Shown: piece by piece, positions 35,791 to 47,099 of the stretch | Layout of the letters: the number at the start of each line of letters is the position of its first letter | Position numbering within the stretch: the stretch's first letter is position 1 | From: Polydactylus sextarius | Taxonomy: Eukaryota > Chordata > Actinopteri > Polynemidae | Length of the DNA: 64,000 nucleotides | Assembly (NCBI GenBank): GCA_016801845.1 | Contig: CM028922.1 | Coordinates: 10,937,001-11,001,000, forward strand | Direction of reading: 5' to 3' | The notes under the pieces: model-generated | Seen by the model: only the letters and a program-made list of their open reading frames with translations | Databases searched by the model: none | What the model was told of the DNA's origin: nothing | Translations under genes and position numbers: made by a program

Positions 35791-35829
35791 AAGATTTCTG
35801 TTGGCGATGACCTCGCCAACAGAAATCTT
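35791..35829. repeat. Perfect 17-bp inverted repeat (hairpin)
   Basis: AAGATTTCTGTTGGCGA (35791-35807) pairs perfectly with 35813-35829 across the loop TGACC. If transcribed it would make a tight 17-bp stem. There is no downstream T-run typical of a terminator and no larger precursor arms, so neither a terminator nor a microRNA is called. Confidence 0.9.
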
Positions 35830-37995
35830 GCCACCTTGTGACAAAAAGAAAAAAAAAGAAAAAGAAAGAAATGCATTTCATAAGACGACTTCGCAACAAA
35901 ACCCCAAATGTTAGTTTGCTTGAGCGACTACAGCTAATATGGATGAGAGGAAATTAAAAACAGCTTCAGTAGCAGTGAATTTAATTAAAAAACAGTAACA
36001 GTTGATTACATACATACAATATTTACCTTGAATCTCTATATGAAGGCAATTTAAACTCAGAGCGAGAAACAGACACTGGGAAATAAAATAAATATATACA
36101 ATTAATATATACAGTTAATAGCATTAAAATCATGGTTTTATTTTATTAAGACGTTAGGAAATATGTTTTTGATGTTTGGGAAGGACTTAGTTTTATTATT
36201 AAAAAGTGCGTGACTCAGACAACATTTTACACTTGACATTTTTTAACCTTTAACTGCAAACATAAAGTTTACCTAACCTCAGCAGCTTTCAGGTCTGTCT
36301 CAGAGTAGTGTGCTTTAAATAATGACCATCCAGTCTGACCTTCTCCCTTTACCTTGTGTACAGTGAGTAAATATAGTGTCTTAAGAAATACGCCGAAATG
36401 AAATCTAAACCGATCAGCTTTTATTTTACAAAGAAAATCACCAGAAAGTATTGAAGTAGCTGAATGAATTAAATAAAGGTAATTTCTAGTAGGTTGAGGT
36501 ATGTCAACTCTTTGTGACTTAGTTGTACGATAGTTATTATTGTGACCTTTAGCCACTGTTGGTATTTGTACATTCTCTTCGGTTTGGTGTGTTGACATTT
36601 TATACATGCCACAAGTAAATGTAACATTACAATAGGAGGAGGAAGATGATAGTCTTCCTTGACAATAACTAATGTCACTTTAAGTTACCAAGTTGACATT
36701 TAATGGTTGTTTCCTCTTTCCTACTATGATAGCAAAATTTTCAGTGCAGTCAATTGAAGCTAAAAGACCAAACCTGGTGTCAGCCAGAACCACGAACTTC
36801 AGACTTCTAATCTGACTTCTGAAACTAAAATGAATATGTGCTTGATTGTGTGTCTTGTGAGCAATACATGTGTTCATAATCCAAGTAGCAGCGGGCTACA
36901 TTAGCTTTCAATAACATTTGGCAGCAAATACAAGGTGGCAGTGTTGACCAGGACATTGTTTTTGCACAGGGCTTGTAGTCTATGCACTGGTGTACACATT
37001 CTTCCATTTCATCTCCTCTCCTTAAGCAGACCATTTCATCACTTATTTAGCTTGTTTCTGGTTCAGCATCTGTCCATCTCCCCTCGTCTCTTTATCTTTC
37101 TCCCTGGGTGTGCTTGCAAGTTTGAGTGTGTGCATTGGAGCGGCTGTTATTCACTAAAATTCGCCCTTCATGTAGAGTTCGTTTTATTTATTCTATGGTT
37201 GTCTTGCTGTAAAAAATTAATTTTTTTTTTTTTTTTTTTGCCTGGTCTCTCCTCTGGTTCAACATTTCCCTTTTGAGTCAAAATTTAAAATGACACTTCA
37301 CATCCCAGTTTGGAACCTGTGTTGAACTTTTATGAAAAGACCCGTCTTTTTTCCAATTTTTTCACCTAGACCTCGATCAAGTGTGGTTCATCTTAAAAAG
37401 CTTTTATCCTAGCAACCACAGAGAGAAGGCTGGCAGCAAACAAAGAGCCGAAGGAGGTTTTTTTTTTTTTTTTTTTTCACAAGCAGCACATGTAATACTT
37501 CTTAATAAATACAGCGAATGCTGTGATTGTATTAGGTCATTTATCAGCCGCAGCCAAACGGTCAGTACATGCAACGGTAGAAAGATGAGAATGTAGGTCA
37601 GTAACTGGGTCTTGTGAACTAGATAAGAACTTATACTGTTAAAACATGTTTTCTATAAGTACATCTAAATAAATGGTTACTTCTCTCAGAGGCTGTAAAT
37701 GGAGGGGATGTGGGCTTACTGTCATTAAGAGATGGTGTCCCAGGATGGTGTCGCTGATGTTTCTGTGCCACATAAAGAGCTGAAAAATCCCTTAATGTAG
37801 ACACCCTTGAAATCTATTCTAAAGATACTGAGATCATTTTCTCTGCGCTGGTCTACATAATTTATTTTTCAAAAAGCATATCATCAGTACAGCACATTTA
37901 ATTTCAAACTAATGGCATCTCAAAATAGAAAGTGTGTTTCAGTATGCTTTGATTTCCATTAATTATATGGTATTAATACATTAAGTATACTATTA
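35830..37995. other. Non-coding stretch
   Basis: Poly-T near 37220-37239 and 37460-37476. 37490-37600 (GAATGCTGTGATTGTATTAG, TCATTTATCAGCCGCAGCCA) and 37690-37860 look less decayed and could be regulatory. Reverse-strand frames at 36269-36678 have no domain. No gene recognised. Confidence 0.4.
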
Positions 37996-38283
37996 GCAGT
38001 GGCAAGAAAAATTGTGCAAACTGAACCAACAGTTATAATCTTTAACACGTCAATTAGACACTCACAGCAGTTAGTCAAGCATTGGATTTATTAACTGGTC
38101 GAACTCCCTTTTACATGTAACCTCAGGAGGAATTTTGAGCAATTCTTCTTCACAGTGCTATTTCAGCACAGTTGTATTTTTTAGGTTGTCTGGAGTAAAC
38201 GCCTCTCCCAAGGTCCCTTCACTGCAGGATATGGTCTGGGCTCGGACTAGGTCACTTCAGAAGGTGGTTTTTCTAAGTCTGAA

Positions 38284-38339
<56 letters not shown>

Positions 38340-39034
38340 ATAGTATATTTACTGCAACATTTAGAGCTTGACAAACTTGGGAATTCATTTTCCCATAAAT
38401 TATGCCAAGCTGTCAGATCACGTATCACGATACTCCCTCCAGTACACTTTGGCCTTGGGGTAACATTTTGAGGTTGGTATGCAGTACTCTTCTTTTTGTC
38501 ATAGTGCTGATTCTTCTCCCCAAACAATTCAACTTTTGTTTCATCAGATTATCATGTTTCCCAGTAGCATCACTGAATGACAAGATGTGCTTTGGCAAAC
38601 TTGAAGCTGAATGATTCCTTGAAGCCTTCAGCTGTTACTCTGAGATTACTCTTAACCTCCTTATCCATCTGTGTTGTGTTGGAGTAGTCTTAACAGATCA
38701 CCCACTTCTATGGAGAGTAGCTGCAGAACTAAATCACCTCCATTTATAGACACTGTCTAACTGTCAACTGATGAATATAAAAAAAAACTTCTCTAACTCT
38801 TTCCTTCTTCATGCAAATCAGCAGTCCTTGATCCTCAGTCCTCTGAGAGCACTTTTTTATGAGGCCTGGTTCACATCAGCAGATGCTTCTTCTGAATAGC
38901 AAACTAAAAATGTTTGAATATTTTTTATTAGTCAAAGTAGCTCTAACACATAGCTCCAATCCAACTGACTGCTTTTCAAATATTCTTTTCTGTCACTAGC
39001 TTTTGAGTTCACACACTTTTCCAAGCGACAGTGC
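37996..39034 (-). mobile_element. Nearly full-span Tc1-like element, - strand
   Basis: The whole antisense layout of a common fish Tc1 family can be followed from the left end (GGCAAGAAAAATTGTGCAAA) to the right end (AGTTCACACACTTTTCCAAG), which are degenerate inverted repeats. Landmarks are CTCAGGAGGAATTTTGAGCA (C-terminal EEW block), ACTTGGGAATTCATTTTCCC, TTGTTTCATCAGATTATCAT (DESK-like block antisense), CTCCATTTATAGACACTGTC (helix-turn-helix) and GCCTGGTTCACATCAGCAGA at the start of the gene. About 250 bp of the transposase centre is missing and a (TA)n(TG)n tract (38285-38341) sits at that point. Many indels make it dead. Confidence 0.85.
38285..38341. repeat. (TA)n(TG)n microsatellite inside Tc1 relic
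   Basis: About 16 TA units followed by about 11 TG units. It lies exactly where the transposase-coding sequence of the surrounding Tc1 relic is deleted, between the DDE-block remains and the C-terminal part. Confidence 0.97.
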
Positions 39035-39247
39035 AAATAGGTTGTGTTTCATAGTTATAATGTGCTGTGTTTTATTCACCGATATATCCTAATTGATCTG
39101 AACATAATATTAAAAGATCTGGCCACATTTTAGGACAAATTTAGGTGTAAATTGGATTATTCGAAAAGAGCTCACTAACATCAGCAGCGAGGTAGGGAAT
39201 GTACTGAACTATCATGGTGAAGATTTACCATTCAGTCTTAGTTCTGA

Positions 39248-39650
39248 CTCTAAAGCCTGATTTCTACTCGTCCTTATCTGTCAATACACAACGACACAGA
39301 AGGCTCTGTGTTGTTGCGTACCCCATCCGACCCCCTCTCTGTCAGCTTACATGCACCTCCCCAACTTTTTAACTATCTGTCGAAATCACAGAGAGCCCAT
39401 GGAGACCGCATAGCTCTGACTGGTCCACTAGTTACCTCATTTCTGGAATCTCACTTTTCTGGTTGTATTCCTTCCACAACAGTAACATCGCCACGCGTCT
39501 CCTCTTTAGTTCTCGTCTCAATATTTACAAGAAAACAATCTGTTGTTCAATGTCAATCAGTTCCAATTCCAACAAATGTCTTCTCTGTGTCTCCATTGTT
39601 CATTGTGTGTGGAGGAACAAGGCCGGGCTGTAAATAAACTATGACCGATA
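39248..39650. mobile_element. Probable MITE fragment (TGATTTCTACTCG type)
   Basis: AAAGCCTGATTTCTACTCGT at the left, then GCACCTCCCCAACTTTTTAA, CTCTGACTGGTCCACTAG and GGTTGTATTCCTTCCACAAC, resembles a family of fish non-autonomous DNA transposons whose ends read AAGCCxGATTTATACT. No matching right end was found, so this is a one-sided fragment. An open frame of 109 codons spans it and has no domain. Confidence 0.4.
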
Positions 39651-39682
39651 GTTGATAATCGTAATGGAAAGAAACGGTTTGC

Positions 39683-39720
39683 TGCCACCATGACCCAGCC
39701 ACAAAAGATGGATGGATGGG
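39683..39720 (+). mobile_element. RTE/Rex3-like 3' tip
   Basis: GCTGCCACCATGACCCAGCC followed by a GATGGATGGATGGG-type tail repeats the last 40 bp of the element at 31850-32490. This fits an extremely 5'-truncated insertion of an RTE-type LINE, whose copies end in GATG-like repeats. Confidence 0.55.
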
Positions 39721-40395
39721 GGACCAATGTTAAATTTTAAAGCATATAGTTAATTAAATGCAACATGGTAGGCTATACTTCATTTTCCAAGTGTTACAAG
39801 AATCTACTAAAATTATTCTGACTGACATGCAGATGAAAAGGTGTTGGTGATGGTATTAGATCCATTATATCTTTAATGTAGGTTGGAAATGTTTGATTAT
39901 ATTTGCAAATGACCATTAAAGTTTCACCACGATATCAGCACAGTAAGTAAGACAACCAGCAGGTACTCTGGCCACAAACAAACTTTAAAACACTCGATTA
40001 AAATGTTTAACACAGTGTCTCTGTTTTGCCTGTGGTGAGTGGAGATAATGTAAGAGCAATAACGAACTCTGTGAATTTCTGACTCATCAGACGAAATGTC
40101 CATTATTTTCCTATATCAGAACATTTAATTAAGTTTTAGTGCTTACCTGATTGGCTTCCATATGCTGTATCTATAGATTTGTCCATGTGTTAATTGTCTC
40201 AGGAGTTTAAATACTCTTTTGACCTGTATTCTGTGGTTGCACTTTTCCTATTATGGGAGCACCATAGCTGTCTATTAGATTCATTAAATTATTCTTAAGT
40301 GATTACTTCCATTAAATTAATTTTGTAAAAGTCTGCTATTTGACTGCACACCCAGTGAAAAAAACACACACACGCATACACACCAGCAGTTACAC
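39721..40395. other. AT-rich non-coding stretch
   Basis: No gene or repeat recognised. Short CA-rich run near 40363-40382. Confidence 0.45.
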
Positions 40396-40399
40396 ACTT

Positions 40400-41135
40400 A
40401 GATGAAGACAGGAGGAGCCGCTCAGAAAAATAAGCCCCGAGACGCTGCTGCAGGAGAAATTCCAGGATGTTTCTCTTCTCATCAGGGCCCGAGCATTTCT
40501 CCAACCTGTCTCCTGTCACAACACTTATTTACCAGGGGAGAAATTGCACCTGAAAGATCTTCCAAAATGAAACCACAAAAAAAGCTCATGGGTGGCCAGG
40601 GACGATAAAAAGAAGAAATGAAATAGATACAGAAAGAGAGGATGGGATAGAGAGGTGGGAGGAGGCGAAAGCAGGAGCAGAAATGGCAAAATGAGACACA
40701 AAAACAGCTTGGGAGGCAGTGCGGCAGAGATGCTCCTGGACCCCTGGGGATGGGCAAGCTCAGTGCCATCATAATTTTCATTTCTCGGTGCGCAACCCCA
40801 GATGATTAGGGCGCAATGATGGTTATTCTAATTGGCCCTCTGTTTCCTCAGTTTCGCATGATCACATGAGCTCCTAGGAAAATTAACATACACACATAAA
40901 AAAGGCACACATAATCCTCATGCAAACATTACTGTAGGCTCTTACACCCTGCATATCTAGATGTCACGTTTGGTGCAGCGTTAGAAAAACATTTCTCCGG
41001 GGAAAGCTAATGAAACTGAATGGCAATCTATAATTTTCATTATGGAAATTGTACAAAACATCTTTCAGCAGCACCCTTTGGGATTCACTGTGAAAGCCAC
41101 TTTGATAAGGCCAGCGACATTTAAAAGAAAAACTT
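40400..41135. promoter_or_regulatory. Candidate regulatory blocks
   Basis: 40420-40570 and 40775-41110 are mixed-composition blocks separated by a purine-rich stretch. The second carries GCGCAATGATGGTTATTCTA, CTAATTGGCC, GAAAATTAACATAC and CTATAATTTTCATTATGG. Homeodomain and POU-like cores are dense and low-complexity decay is slight. The open frames in the region are purine/pyrimidine-rich and not protein-like. It is the first of four such blocks within 4 kb. Confidence 0.27.
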
Positions 41136-41689
41136 TTTTTTTTTTTTGCTACACAAATGTCTGAATCTTGAGAATTATATATTTTTTTTCCCCATGAACA
41201 CTTTTACAAGGTCAGAACAATCATGTTGGGGACTTCTCCAATTTCACAGTGAAATCTGAAATTCCTATCTATCAGGTAGAGTGTCTGAAGCACGTCTTGA
41301 TGATTTAAATGATAATCTTGCCCCCTTTCATGTTTTCTTTCTCTACAATGTAGAGAAAAGATTTGATTTTATTAGCGATGAGAAAGCTTTTTATCCCTGT
41401 AATAGCTGCATATCTGAAAGTACTGTACTTAAAAATTAGATGATCCTTGTTTGAGTAATAGTAGACTATTAAGGGTGACAGAGAATCAAAAACCATATTT
41501 ACCTCGTCTTTGTTGAAGAAAGGTAGTCCACCCACATCCAGGAACACGTTCAGAAATTCTGAACGTCTCCTTTTCACAGAAATTCCTCTTTTAGAAATGT
41601 CACTGGAAAATGGGTGAATTCCAAAAAAATGGTTGTTTGTGAAGGAAAATGTATCTCACTACCCCCCCACTCTGATTCCATTCCCTCCC
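41136..41689. other. Non-coding spacer with a palindrome
   Basis: Poly-T near 41134-41147. A perfect 21-bp palindrome sits at 41546-41566. A C-run of seven near 41664. No gene recognised. Confidence 0.45.
41546..41566. promoter_or_regulatory. Perfect 21-bp palindrome
   Basis: Ten-base arms ACGTTCAGAA and TTCTGAACGT flank a central A. The halves contain TTCAGAA and TTCTGAA, similar to but not matching STAT (TTCNNNGAA) or heat-shock (GAANNTTC) spacing. It may bind a dimeric factor or be a chance palindrome. Confidence 0.35.
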
Positions 41690-41875
41690 TTTCAAAGGCA
41701 ATTAGCTATAAAAAGATGGTCTGTCCATGTTCCTAAGCCGGCAAAGTCACATTCATCTGAGTGACAGTGAAGGCAGCCAATCAGTGTCGAATGCTTGCAT
41801 TTCATAATGAGGTTGCCAGTTAAGCCTGAAAAGATGCCAAATAGGTGCAAAACCACACATTTAAAATCCCCCACC
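41690..41875. promoter_or_regulatory. Candidate conserved non-coding block
   Basis: GGCAATTAGCTATAAAAAGA, CACATTCATCTGAGTGACAG and CAGCCAATCAGTGTCGAATG, the last with a CCAAT box, in sequence without low-complexity decay. A TATAAAA-like element is present at 41708-41714. No coding frame. Confidence 0.28.
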
Positions 41876-42829
41876 CTAAAATATCTTTCTGAGAGAGGTT
41901 TTTAGGAAGCTTCTGAGGCATTACAGATTCAACCAAAATTTTTATGTGTATATGTCACATCACAGAACAAGGATCAAAACCCTGTTCCACCATGCTGTCA
42001 CCATTAATTCACCAAGTTAGGACCAAGTTTGACCAAGTTCATCTGTTCTGTTCAATGTATTGTTTTGATCACGGCATCGTCCTGTGTGTGTTTATATATA
42101 TATAAACTTGATGACACACTCGCAAGCTTCAATCTTCCCTATTGGTGATTGATTTTGTAATAGCCCAGCTCGAGTCATCTATTTTGAAATCTGAGACGAG
42201 GTGAATGACTGCTGTTATCAAAGCATGTCATGAAAAAAAAAAAAAAAAAAAAACGAAAGAAAAAGGAAAACACAGAGAGATACTGCGGATCAATTCAGAC
42301 AGACAGCTGAATATTGATCCTCTGTGCTTTCTGTTGTTGTGCCAGTCTCTCCCTTTTCTAATTAAATTCAGTTTGTTTTCAGACTGACATCATGTTATAT
42401 GCATATTCAGAATTTTCTGAGTCAACCACTAACACGTCAAATGTCCAGCTGCAGCAAGGTGGAGGACTGGTCGATGAAGAGCTGAGTTTATTCCATACCT
42501 ACAATCATAGGGGCCCAGTGTCATGAGAAAATATGCACTTAATAGATACAACATTTTGCCTTGTACATTCACACAACTGATGAGCTGTCTCTTGGGAGCT
42601 TGTTATACCAAATATTCTATAGAGAGAACTACACACACAGTATTCAGGGACTGGTTGTGAGAGATATGAGGTTGATTTTTATGCAGTCCTCTGTGTTAGT
42701 GCATCCCCCCCCCCCCCCCCCCCGAAAGTGGATACTGTACTGTTGTCAGGAGCAGCTGTTTTTTCTGGGTTCAGTGCTTTCCAGTGATACAGCCTAAAAC
42801 ACATCACCCATGAAAGTGGGAGCTGGAGT
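41876..42829. other. Non-coding stretch
   Basis: An 18-bp TA-rich palindrome (42090-42107) and poly-A near 42233-42253. No gene recognised. Confidence 0.45.
42705..42723. repeat. Poly-C tract, 19 residues
   Basis: Nineteen uninterrupted C. Long C/G homopolymers are rare beside A/T ones; single strands of them can form i-motif and G-quadruplex structures. Confidence 0.96.
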
Positions 42830-43130
42830 TTGGCATTGCAAAAGGATTCTGTGTAGGCGCTGGGCTCCGGCGCCGACAGTCATCTCTGTGATGTTTTGGA
42901 GGCCTCCCAGTCCTTTATCATGCACAAGGGACGAAACCCGGCAGACTGATGGGAAACGAAGGCTATCATCAGAGGCTGCATTTAATTTCCATAAGGATGA
43001 CTTTGTTTCCTAATTAATCTCCTGGCTCCGTCTCCCCGCTTTGCTCCTGTCACTTCCTCAGAATGAAACATGGCCGGCAATTTGTTAAATCAATTATTCC
43101 GGGGAGGAAGCAGAGCTTTCGGCAAGCCTG
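42830..43130. promoter_or_regulatory. Candidate conserved non-coding block
   Basis: CpG-retaining sequence (GGCGCTGGGCTCCGGCGCCG) leading into TTTAATTTCCATAAGGATGA and CTAATTAATC (TAATTA at 43011-43016), then a CAATTATTCCGGGGAGG segment. Strong contrast to the AT-rich flanks, no repeat signature. The open frame at 42810-43013 has no domain. Confidence 0.3.
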
Positions 43131-43136
43131 TCCACG

Positions 43137-43182
43137 CACACACACACACACACACACACAACACACACACAGACACACACAC

Positions 43183-43215
<33 letters not shown>
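43137..43215. repeat. (CA)n(TA)n compound microsatellite
   Basis: About 20 CA units with two interruptions (43137-43182), then about 15 TA units to 43215. Long frames on both strands here are repeat artefacts. Confidence 0.97.
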
Positions 43216-43217
<2 letters not shown>

Positions 43218-43695
43218 CACTCACTCACATAGATATGTATACACAGATGAGGCAGGGAAGGATAGGGATTGTAGAAGTGCATTACGGCCCTCAAGACAAG
43301 AGGTGGACAGCAACGCTGGAATTTTGGATCTAGGAAGTAAGAGAGAGAAACACTTTGTCCTTGTTGACATGGCAGAAAGCTTTGTAAACACTTGGTTGAC
43401 GAGGACTCTCCTTGGCCTTGTGCCCTGAACTCCTGCAGAAAAACAGGAATATGGAGCTCCCAAGGGACAAGATACACAGGGAGGAGAGGCAGGAGGAGTG
43501 AGGGTGAAGTGACAGAGAGGACATGAGAGGGGAAGAGGAGGAGGCAACAGGGAAATGATGGATGCCACAGGTGAGAAGGAATAATGAATCGTTGATAAAA
43601 ACCTAAGGAAAACCCTTGATTCCTCTCTATTGAAAATAAGTCATACTGTCTTCTATCATGTTCTCAACTTATTAAAATGTTGGTAACAATTACAC
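43216..43695. other. Purine-rich non-coding stretch
   Basis: 43480-43560 is strongly GA-rich. Reverse-strand frames of up to 127 codons are caused by the microsatellite and the purine bias. No gene recognised. Confidence 0.45.
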
Positions 43696-43699
43696 CAGG

Positions 43700-44180
43700 T
43701 TTTAAACCTGACACACGCCAGAGCTAAAGATCAGGCCTGGGCTCAAAGCAAAAAACAACAAAGCACATTTCAGATTAAGTTTGACTTGTCAATGATCTAC
43801 AGGTGCAGAGAATAGAGGCATGATTCATTTCGGGGGCGAAACAGGCGACAGCGGATTGGTTCCAAATGAAAAAGCTGACTTTCAAATAGAAAGACAAACA
43901 GACAGAGGGGCCTGATGGTGGCGTCGGCTCTTTCTGGCTGTATTAGGGAGAAGAGGAATAGCATGGCAGGATGTGTTTAAATCAGAGCGCTCTATCTTGT
44001 AGTGGGACACATTTCATTAAGCCCAGCAGCTGGGGCCGCGGCTCCATGCGTCCACACATCTATCATACAAATCCATCAGGCCTGTCTCCTCTGTGCACTG
44101 ACAGCATGTGTGATAGGAGCCCGTCCTGCTGATCAGAAAACTCACTGACTGCCCGCATACATTCATTTCCACTTCCATCT
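43700..44180. promoter_or_regulatory. Candidate conserved non-coding block
   Basis: About 480 bp of mixed composition with kept CpGs: CATTTCGGGGGCGAAACAGG, GACAGCGGATTGGTTCCAAA (CCAAT on the reverse strand), GACACATTTCATTAAGCCC and an E-box CAGCTG (44027-44032). No coding frame. With 40400-41135, 41690-41875 and 42830-43130 it makes the densest cluster of such sequence in the window. Confidence 0.32.
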
Positions 44181-46828
44181 TCCCCTTTCTGTGTTAAGAT
44201 TTCTTATTTGTGTGTGTCCTCCATCGCTCTGTCTTTCTGTGGGCCTCTCCATTTTTCCCCATCTAACTTTGTCCTTCATTTCTCTCTTAGCCATTCTTTT
44301 TTTATTTTTCAGAGGGCAGATGTTGCCCAACTGAATAGATTCTGAACCTTTGTGTTTCTTCTCTGTTTTGTTTCATTCTCTGATGTGCCGCCTGTCTCTC
44401 TCCAGTGGTGTGAGAGATAATCAGAAGTGTTAAAGTTAAACTAGAACTACCACTGTGTACTGCATTACCTTTGAAAATCCTTCTTTAAAACTATTGACAA
44501 TTAAGCCGTAATTAAGCCCTTAAGCTCTTTCTTTCACCCTGACATGCTCAACATGCTCAGCGATCAAAAAGAACAATACTTGATATAAGTGACAAAGAAA
44601 AATGAACTAAGGTATGAAACAAAATTTTCTATATGCATTGTGCTTTTCTGGAGGATTGAAATGAGCTCCAAATTAACCTGGGCCCACCTATACTGCCTGT
44701 GATGCAAACTTGTATATAAGTTCAAGTCAGTCTGGCCAACCTGCCTATCGTCTGCTCTTCCCAATCTTGAAAACTCAGGAACCAATGAAAGACCAGCTTT
44801 TATGTCAGTGTGGGTTTAAGGCAACGACACACTAGTTAAGCAACCTAAAACACATTTGTTTACAGTCACGGCATGTTTACAACACGGCATGGAGGAGCAG
44901 CAATCGTTCGATTCAGCTGTAGCTGCTGTTTTAAAAGATTTTAAGTTTTCTTTGAAAATGGAACAAATGGTAGCTCCTGAAGCCTTCATGCATGTTTCTG
45001 TCATGTTTTTTTTTTTTTTTTTTGGCGTCACTACACATACATCATCGGGATCACTGGTCTACAAGTTTAGTGCAACAGCCAGGCTATGCGCCAATAACAA
45101 CATGGTACAATTAACTGTGAGTAATAAAACCCAACTACCCAACCCAGCCTATAAAAACAAAACTGGTTCACTGCAAATTTTCAAGTTTCAGTACAATACA
45201 GGAACCCAAAATACAGTACAAATAATATCTATAATCTCTTCACGAGTTTTTAAAAACTCAAAAACCTGTTAGCAATAATCGTCCAACCATTAGCCAAGAG
45301 TTGGGATGCGTGACGGAAGGCAACATCCCAAGCACGCTGCTCAGAAATGAGCAACCCTTATCATTTATCACTGACAATTTACAGGTAGTATATACTGACT
45401 ATTAAGAAGGGTAGAAATTGAGAGGTTCAAGGACTATGCCAAACAGAAAATATTTCAACACTTTACACTTTATTAAGCCAAAAAAATATTACAGAGCAGC
45501 ATTAGTGAAATTGAAATGCATATAACAAACAAACAATGTACCAGGGTATTAAATTATTTCATATATTTTTATCAGCCAGACACTGTTGACAAAACTGACC
45601 CGAATTCTTCTGCTGTGTATCAGACCTATTTTACGTGAAAAGTGTTTCTGAAGCTCTCAAAGAACATTAACAGCAACAAGGATTCTCCTGGGAGGATAAA
45701 TCCCCCTTCCATTAACACGTACATGAACATAGAGGAGGAGGAGGTGATTAGTTGGTTACAAATGGTGCTAGCATAAGAATGCCATGGGAGTGAAGGTAAA
45801 AAGTGTCAACTTGCTCTATAAAGTAATGTGTGGATATGATTGGAAATTACCGGTCAGCTGGTAGCCAAGCTGCTGGTGCTAATCACCTAATGTATGTAAA
45901 GTCATGTAATCAGCATTCTGTGTGAGCTATGCTCCAATCGAGGTGAAAGTAAATGTGACTATAAATTTTGAGTCATTTCATCTCAAAATACCAACGTAAT
46001 TTACAAGGTGATTACATTTTGCACATTATTTATATCTACTCATTCTCTAAGGGATGTAGCAACTAAATGTAGTGAAGTAAAAATAAGTCTGCTATTTCCC
46101 TTTTATAAATGCCCTGTAGTAGAAGTTTAAAATAGCATGAAAACTTAAGATAATTAAGTAGAGCACTTCAGTAAATGCCCTCTGTCTTCTTCCTTTCTCT
46201 CTGTCTTTCTACCAAAGTCTGACCCCCCACCTCCCACCTCCACATTTCTGCCTGATCCTGACTACAGCTCTCCAGTGTACTCAACAGCATGCAAACACTA
46301 GGCAGTAATTGGAATGGGTAATGCAGTCTGAGGCAGAAAATCAGCCCATTAGGGGGGCTGTGGTCAAGGAGCTCCGAGGTGATGGGTTACACTATAGCTT
46401 GTTGTCCTGAACTGGCAGCGTGCCAGTCTTATGTGAACGTAAATGCCTGGGACTTTGTGGCCATGATCCTGAAGATCAGAGGTCTCTTCTAAGAAGATGA
46501 GGTACATCAAACAATTGACCCGCAATCTATTTACTAGCACTGCTGCTAATGAACCATCGGAATCTCTCAAGGCCAGCACTGATGGCATTTGTCCAAAGGT
46601 TAAGATGTGGTTAAGACTGAAGCATTTGGACAGTTGCTGTCTGAGAAGCAGCACATTCCGGGTGAAATAAAATAATGAACACTACATTGCCAAGCCAGGG
46701 ATCAGATTTAATACAGACTAAGCCCTTCAAACACATAGTGCCCAACTTTTAGAGGTTGAAAACTGATTGGACACTTAGCTACTGAATGTTCTTTGGCAGT
46801 CGTGTGTGATTTTAGTGTCAGTTCATCC
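44181..46828. other. Long non-coding stretch
   Basis: Poly-T at about 45006-45024. The open frame 44856-45272 (138 codons) crosses that poly-T and has no domain. No repeat family or gene recognised. Confidence 0.45.
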
Positions 46829-46829
46829 A

Positions 46830-46857
<28 letters not shown>
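46829..46857. repeat. Poly-A tract, 29 residues
   Basis: Lies about 240 bp upstream of the recognisable Tc1 relic. It may be an independent retroelement tail. Confidence 0.95.
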
Positions 46858-46860
<3 letters not shown>

Positions 46861-47099
46861 CAGGCTTGACTGGGATAAGAGTAAGACAATTAAGCAGACA
46901 TCTATCAGACAAGTTGTTGGATATGAAAAAAGTTGGAAAAGTTGGACCCACTCTTAAAGCTAAGGTGTGAACAGGAAAAGTAGAAATTCTCCAATGACCC
47001 ATACAACCAAAGAGTGTGATCAAGGAGCACAAATCTTAAAGAAAATCATTTGTATGTTGAAGACAGAGCCCTTCACAAGTGAGCTACTACTTCATCTGT

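Noticed and set aside
35791..35829. microRNA precursor or terminator
   Set aside because: Stem only 17 bp with no longer flanking pairing and no T-run; not enough for either call.
43063..43568. Overlapping frames of 115-127 codons on both strands
   Set aside because: Lengthened by the CA/TA microsatellite and a GA-rich stretch; no domain.
44856..45272. 138-codon open frame
   Set aside because: Runs through a poly-T tract translated as poly-Phe and has no domain.
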